A DNA stretch of 64,000 nucleotides from Saksenaea vasiformis B4078 (Eukaryota; Mucoromycota; Mucoromycetes; Mucorales; Saksenaeaceae). Within the stretch, counting starts at the first letter, position 1. Each line of letters begins with the position of its first letter. The notes beneath the pieces were generated by a model. The model was not told the origin of the DNA and made no database searches. It saw only the letters and a program-made list of their open reading frames with translations. Shown piece after piece: positions 58,937 through 64,000 of the stretch. The position numbers and the translations under genes are program-made. Location: assembly GCA_000697055.1 (NCBI GenBank), contig JNDT01001590.1:1-64000 (forward strand). The letters run 5' to 3'.

Positions 58937-60447
58937 TGTGATTTCGTCCACACAAGGATCGCTATGGGCAGAACCTATGCACAAACACACCGAGGATGAT
59001 GTAGACAGATACAAGCTCCATTACAGGACCTCTACTTCAAATTCGGGCATGTCACACATACAATCCGGACACAACATATGCTTAATCCGTGCATATCCCA
59101 TGCTCAATTCGTGCTTCTTATACGATACGAAGCCCAAGATACTGTACATATATAAATCATCAAATTTACGCCGAGGAAGGCAAGGTTATAACAATACCGT
59201 AAATATCAAGCGCCAAGGTATTAGAGAATGCGTTACTAGATATTGCGATTGAAACTGTCAAATGGTGATATTATGAGTATATCTCCTGCGGACTTGTCTA
59301 TCCCTTCACTATCGAGTGCCACCGCTAAACGCCACGCATGTGAATACGCATGTCACTCTCAGCTTGGAATTTGCGGCTGTATTTTCCATTTCCGCCCTCT
59401 AATGATTTGTTGTCAAAAGCTTATCTAATCCACGCGAGCTCAATTTCATCGATCGGTAACCGCTGCGTTCAACCTTTTAGCACCTGTTTTCCGAGATGGT
59501 ACTCGGTGTAAAGATCACAAAGTGATATACTTTGAGATTGTCATCCCCGTTGTCAAGTCTGATATGCAAAAGTTGCTAGTTGTCAATTTTATCGTTTCCG
59601 AAACAAAAAGGAGGGCGACAGAGGGGATGACAGACTAGTTTCTCGGTGTACTTTTTGTGGGGTTTTTGCGCGGGTAGTGGCTGGAATTTTGCAACACAGA
59701 AACAAGATGCATATTTGTTTACTATGTTTATCTATAATTGGAATACGTGCTCAGGGGTATCAATTGATTTGATAATAGGGTGATTTCCTGTGCTAAAATT
59801 AATATCGAATGCGGTCTATGGAAATCATGGGGACGGAGGTACCATCCAGAATACAGGGTCTATTCTGTTGGAACCAACGTTTTGGCGATCAATTCGTATC
59901 GCCATACCTAATAAGTAAGTCTGATCCTGAACTGCCTACGATACTATTATAGGATTTGAACACTAGAACAAGAAGTAACTGCAACTGTCGAAAGGAGTTT
60001 TCCTGATAGCTAAGCCGACAGGGGAAATCGCACTCATGGATTCAGTCGTGGATGTCTCCCGATAGTTGATGAATGCACAGTTTGCTCAAGTTTCCATAGG
60101 CAAGTAATCGTATGCACAGATCCTCAACAGTTCTGTGAGAAGTTCCAGGTTACACCTAGTCTTTCCATTCTCCAGTTCTAAAGTCAAGTGTCATTTTGGT
60201 AATACCCGCAGTATAAAGCAGTTCACGTGTCTAATATCCTCGTTTCCAAAGCATTAATAGAACGTGAAACAAGAAAGAAAGGCAGGTCTCTAGGCCAATA
60301 TGCTTCGGAAAAGAAACACGGGAAGGAAAACAGAAGAAGAAACTTTTACCCTAGTAATGGCAGAAGACGCTTTGAGAAGCCAGAAGAAAGGAAGATTTTG
60401 ATAGGCAGTTGGTTGATTTCCGATTGTCAAATTGTCCATGCCGACGA

Positions 60448-60460
60448 GTATATATAATAA
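60448..60460 (+). promoter_or_regulatory. TATA box of tail-anchored member 4
   Basis: GTATATATAATA, 45-57 bp before the ATG at 60505, and conserved with the paralogous promoter at 57028-57040 while surrounding bases have diverged. Confidence 0.6.
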
Positions 60461-60504
60461 CTTTTTCAATGGAAACATACTCTTCGCTTCTTTGACCATC
60501 CATC

Positions 60505-60858
60505 ATGTCAAAAGCGCTGATCAACATTGCGCAAGCCTCTCGATCTCCTCTATTCAGTCTCGGAACCAATCTGTATCCTCGTGGTGTTCCTTTGTTACCT
60601 TCTTACCACCGACCGGAAGACGAAGAAGTGATCGACAGCACTCGCGTATGGAGAGGCATGCAATCTCTGTCACAAGTTACTATGAAATCGGGCGGCGACC
60701 AGTTGGATGCCACTCAACAGAGTGCGCAGGAACAAGAAGATCAAAGCAATATTCAGTCCATGTTCAACAAATTCATCTCAAGCAAGCTAGTTTTTGCGAT
60801 ATCCGTTTCCGCGATCAGTGTCATCCTAGGAATCGTCGTTCATCGTCACACAGCATAA
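60505..60858 (+). CDS. small tail-anchored protein family, member 4, 117 aa
   Basis: Same length and layout as member 3, with no indels. MSKALINIAQASRSPLFSLG, LYPRGVPLLPSYHRPEDEE, VIDSTRVWRGM and IQSMFNKFISSKL are nearly unchanged. Residues ~58-82 between the tryptophan motif and IQSM differ strongly. The helix LVFAISVSAISVILGIVVH and tail RHTA are kept. Conservation of length and reading frame inside ot otherwise ~20% diverged, stop-ridden duplicated DNA argues that both copies are under selection. A Trp-containing conserved motif (RVWRGM) may be a binding site; function unknown. Confidence 0.8.
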   Translation: MSKALINIAQASRSPLFSLGTNLYPRGVPLLPSYHRPEDEEVIDSTRVWRGMQSLSQVTMKSGGDQLDATQQSAQEQEDQSNIQSMFNKFISSKLVFAISVSAISVILGIVVHRHTA

Positions 60859-62580
60859 TCAAGATACCGTGTCAATTTATTTCCATATCATATATGTTAT
60901 CATTTCTATGCCTGCACATATGTATTATTCTTTATTATTATTCATGTGAAAAACCAATCCATTGTAACGTAGCATCTTTTTTTTGTACATCTTTTCATGT
61001 ATCACTAAGTAGCAAATATGTAAAAACGAGTAAAATAGTATGAGATTAACAATTAACTACGGAGTATGTCCTCTTAGGCTTATGGTGTCATTTGAGCATT
61101 TTGACAGTAGCGCATGATGTTTTCAAATCTTCTGACAAAGAAATTAACTACATATGTTCCAGTAAAAAGAAGCTAAATATTCTGACATTCTTATGAACAC
61201 GATAGTGTAGGATGTTTTGCTACATAGGTCGAGGTATGTTTCTATCACGGAAGAAGCTAGACTTGTTACACTGACCACTACATGGAATCTTCTCCACAAG
61301 TCTCCGTAAAATCTCCAAAAACATCTAAATAGCCGCGAATTCTTCAAGAAATCTCTATAAAGCGGTAATTTTTAGCGGAAGTTTCTAGGCGACGAGTGAG
61401 AAGCTTCTAAGCATGAGAGTCTTTGCAAACATCAGTGGAAACATGGAATGATATCACTGCACTATAGCATCGGGTCTATTGCGAGCCATACCAGTATATG
61501 TTGATACCAATAAATATTTTCAGAGTATATGGCAGTATGTGGCACAAATCGGATATCGCCCCATACTAATGTCCAATACACGACCACAACTCAGCCGATC
61601 AAGTCTGCTCAGATTGTTGGTGCATCTAAGATCGTAACCGACTCCTTGTTTATTAGTGGCGCATAATATCAGTGGGTGAAAAAAGCCTATCTATTTCCTT
61701 CAGACACATGTATTTATGATGTGATAAAGGGAAGTTACACGTTATTGGCTACAATGACAGTGACGACAGAAGACTCACATTACCATCATCGTGACTGATA
61801 CACGATCAATTTGAATTCATAGTATGGACGCTACATGATCGTTAACTAAGGCGGTCTATAAGCAGTAGCAACTTTGTGTCCAATATTGTCGGACTGTTCG
61901 ACCAAGTTCTGTACTCATTAGGGACTACTGTGTGTTGCAAACAATCTACTAGTCCTACATAACAGAAAGTAAACTTGGCCTCTTCAGAAATCGTGGAAAC
62001 TTCTGTCTGAAAGGTCCCAGCCATCTACTAAATGAATTGCCATTTTGCGCCTAGGTTGCCTATTGTCTTCAGCTCAGTCACCTATGATTCTCAAACTGCT
62101 GAGGCTGGTAAATTTTGGGTTTATTCTCGGTCATCATCGTCCGTGTTCCACCGTTCTTCGCGCCGAACAACCACAGTAAAACAAGCCTTCTTGTGCACGT
62201 GCGAATAAACTTCACAATACCATGTGTTTTATCAAACTATTGAGTAACATTTCTTTAATAAAGTAGAAAAGCACAATGACGCATGGCATGTAAAAATAAC
62301 CGTATGAGAAATAGCCTCTTTCAGCCAGAATTGGATAAACATCGATCATTCGGCTTTCCCGGGTCTGCTCCCGAAAAAGGGATTATGTATAGCTCGTAGA
62401 TTGTATCGGCGATTACTGACACTCTAAATTTAGACAGCCGCTGAGATGAATGGTACTATTTTGTTCACAAAGGGAGCTGATGCCAGCAAAAACCGTATGC
62501 GCAAATCCTACGAGGACTGTCCGAGTAGGTGTAGATCGATTCCTGATGTGTACTCGGATTTGAAATGCTAGTTTTCTGTA

Positions 62581-64000
62581 TTCTATCACCTACATAATCA
62601 CCGGAGGGGTTTGCTTTCTGGAGGTTTTAATTCTCATCGCGATGTCCTTGGCACCGCTCAGATGTAAGTAAGAAAAGAAGAGCTATCATAGGCCGCAGCA
62701 TTTAGTACACTTGACGATGAAGTATGCATATGTCTGCCTGGTAATAGCCATCTAGCCGAGTTGCTTCATTCTTGTAAAAAGAGATACTGGATTTGGAATC
62801 AACGTTTGCGCCAGCTATATGTCCTTTTCACGTTCAAGTTAAATAAGTTTTGCGCTGGAAAGTGATACGTCTTTACGGTGAGAAGTGGCTTATTTTGCGT
62901 CAATCCTAGGAATAGTTCGTGTCTGGATAACTTCCTTTTTCCATTGAGGTGCTTCAGTGATGGTTTTTCGATATCCTTTCAGGAAGCAGTAAAATGTCTC
63001 AAGGAAATGTCCTATTGAAACAAGAAATCGTTTTTTTTTTGGCATTGTGGGTACTCCAGTGATGGATTCCCAGTATCCCATAGGAAAGCAGTAAAAATGT
63101 CAATCCTTTCGCTTTGAATCAGGGATTACACCGAAATTTCCATGGTTTAAAGTGCGCCACAACCTATATATGACAGTGATCTACACGACAACGTGCTTAA
63201 TTTGTCATCTTTCTGATCGAGTGATAATTTCATATCTACAAACTTCTGGCCTCCAATTTTCTGTATCTGGAACGAATGACCAAGTAAGCAACCAATGCAC
63301 GGCCTCCTAGACACCACACAATTAGCGTTTATGCATGTTTCAAAGTCATTGTGATACGCATATGCCGCTATATTTGATTGCGGTCATGAACAGATCAATA
63401 ATGGTCGCAAGAAGAGAAAAAACTCTAATAATTACTTCTGATGACATCGAGTAGTACTGTTCCATTTTTACTTTGTTGATTTTTTTGCTTAATGTCAAAT
63501 CCGGAACCATACACATTTTTGATATCTGAGGCTTACTGCGAGAATACAATAGATTCCATTGAGCAAGTCAGCTGGAAATCACTTGCATGTCAAGTTGTCT
63601 TTTGTAATTGACGATGAGATAGGGTGATGTTAATACTGCCAAGAATACATCTGTGTCACAAAAGAAAATTGGGATGCGCATGACATACTGGAGACCATCA
63701 TCTGGTTTCTTACATTGGTTAAATTGACGCAATGCGTGATCTAACGTGCTAGTAAAGTTTTCTATCTGTTTTCGATGTATGCCGTCGGTATCCATCATCA
63801 CTTATAGGAAGGAGAATGACATACCAAAAGTTCAGTTGTTATCTACGCATAAGGCTGAGGGTAGGACATCAAGATAGCTATGTCTGCAAATGCGAAAGAT
63901 CGATCGGAAATGCTGTCAATGACGTATGAGTTAAAAATAAAGAAAGAGAGAAACTGTGGTTTTCTTACAACAGCCAGTTTCCGCCCCAGTTGGATAACGT
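62581..64000. other. intergenic, repeat fragments only
   Basis: 62845-63005 and 63042-63105 are R1 fragments in the same orientation. The ORFs 63346-63549 and 63568-63801 (both minus) show no domain; the former includes a hydrophobic stretch. No gene supported. Confidence 0.45.
62845..63105 (-). repeat. two partial copies of dispersed repeat R1
   Basis: Inverted relative to 54255-54490. 62845-63005 carries the downstream two thirds (GACATTTTACTGCTTCC to ACTTTCCAGCGCAAAA). 63042-63105 carries the central part again (GACATTTTTACTGCTTTCC, ATCACTGGAGTACCCACAAT). This is two nested or successive insertions or a local duplication. Confidence 0.65.

Larger units (their letters stand above)
55770..59050 (+). 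repeat. segmental duplication, copy A (~3.4 kb)
   Basis: Collinear with 59165-62580 at an offset near 3.4 kb. Matching landmarks: GAAGGCAAGATTATAG (55775) vs GAAGGCAAGGTTATAA (59173); TTGTCAAAAGCTTATGTGATCCACGCG (56011) vs TTGTCAAAAGCTTATCTAATCCACGCG (59409); the TATA boxes and tail-anchored genes; ATTGATCATTCGGCTTTTCGGG (58833) vs ATCGATCATTCGGCTTTCCCGG (62344). Divergence is high (roughly one base in five by eye), so the duplication is old. The copies lie head-to-tail. Confidence 0.85.
59165..62580 (+). repeat. segmental duplication, copy B (~3.4 kb)
   Basis: Second arm of the direct duplication (copy A 55770-59050). It contains its own TATA box and intact tail-anchored gene. The sequence downstream of the gene is more decayed than in A. 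Confidence 0.85.

Noticed and set aside
63346..63801. Two minus-strand ORFs as a membrane protein gene
   Set aside because: Only one modest hydrophobic stretch, no joining splice sites and no recognisable domain.

Overview
This is eukaryotic DNA from a fungus. The genes are cut by many short GT-AG introns (about 40-85 nt), and the conserved proteins are typical fungal housekeeping ones (Drs2-type flippase, DENR/Tma22, Oar1-like reductase, GPATCH8-like protein). Mucoromycota-like lineage-specific families and heavily decayed transposons (mariner, MULE, Fanzor, LINE) suggest an early-diverging fungus, most likely Mucoromycota. That placement is inference; no rRNA or other marker gene is present.

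Layout. 1-3.6 kb: repeats and non-coding DNA. 3.7-6.5 kb: a 12-exon gene fusing a HutD domain to an AstE/AspA-type deacylase. 8.1-10.4 kb: TE debris, including a decayed Fanzor (eukaryotic TnpB) behind a MULE-type terminal repeat. 11.7-12.3 kb: an acidic orphan ORF. 13.7-14.6 kb: a tandem 482-bp duplication. 15-18.2 kb: two mariner-like transposase relics in opposite orientation around a BED-finger (hAT-like) relic. 18.7-22.2 kb: a complete MULE with terminal inverted repeats, carrying a transposase lacking its catalytic core and an OTU-type cysteine protease. 22.5-24.4 kb: a lineage-specific family gene. 25.9-27.1 kb: a KDRTG-type tyrosine phosphatase. 29.4-35.5 kb: tail-anchored protoglobin and the flippase, both on the minus strand. 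38-39.8 kb: relics and a dispersed repeat. 40.5-43.1 kb: an Oar1-like reductase and a GPATCH8-like protein sharing a 126-bp divergent promoter. 43.8-44.8 kb: DENR/Tma22. 46.8-47.9 kb: two members of a small tail-anchored protein family. 48.4-50.6 kb: an 11-exon lineage-specific gene. 51.7-52.75 kb: a 351-bp satellite. 53-55.6 kb: structured GC-rich repeats and a LINE reverse transcriptase relic. 55.8-62.6 kb: an old ~3.4-kb direct duplication whose copies each carry an intact 117-aa tail-anchored gene with a TATA box. 62.6-64 kb: repeat fragments and nothing recognised.

Exon models for the conserved genes were built by hand from splice sites and reading phase; each model given as complete sums to a whole number of codons. 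Conserved genes form islands (3.7-6.5, 25.9-35.5, 40.5-44.8 kb) between accessory stretches dominated by TE remains and lineage-specific families. The items most worth following up are the HutD-deacylase fusion, the Fanzor relic sharing termini with the MULE, the MULE-OTU element, the tail-anchored family, and the hairpin-bearing satellite.
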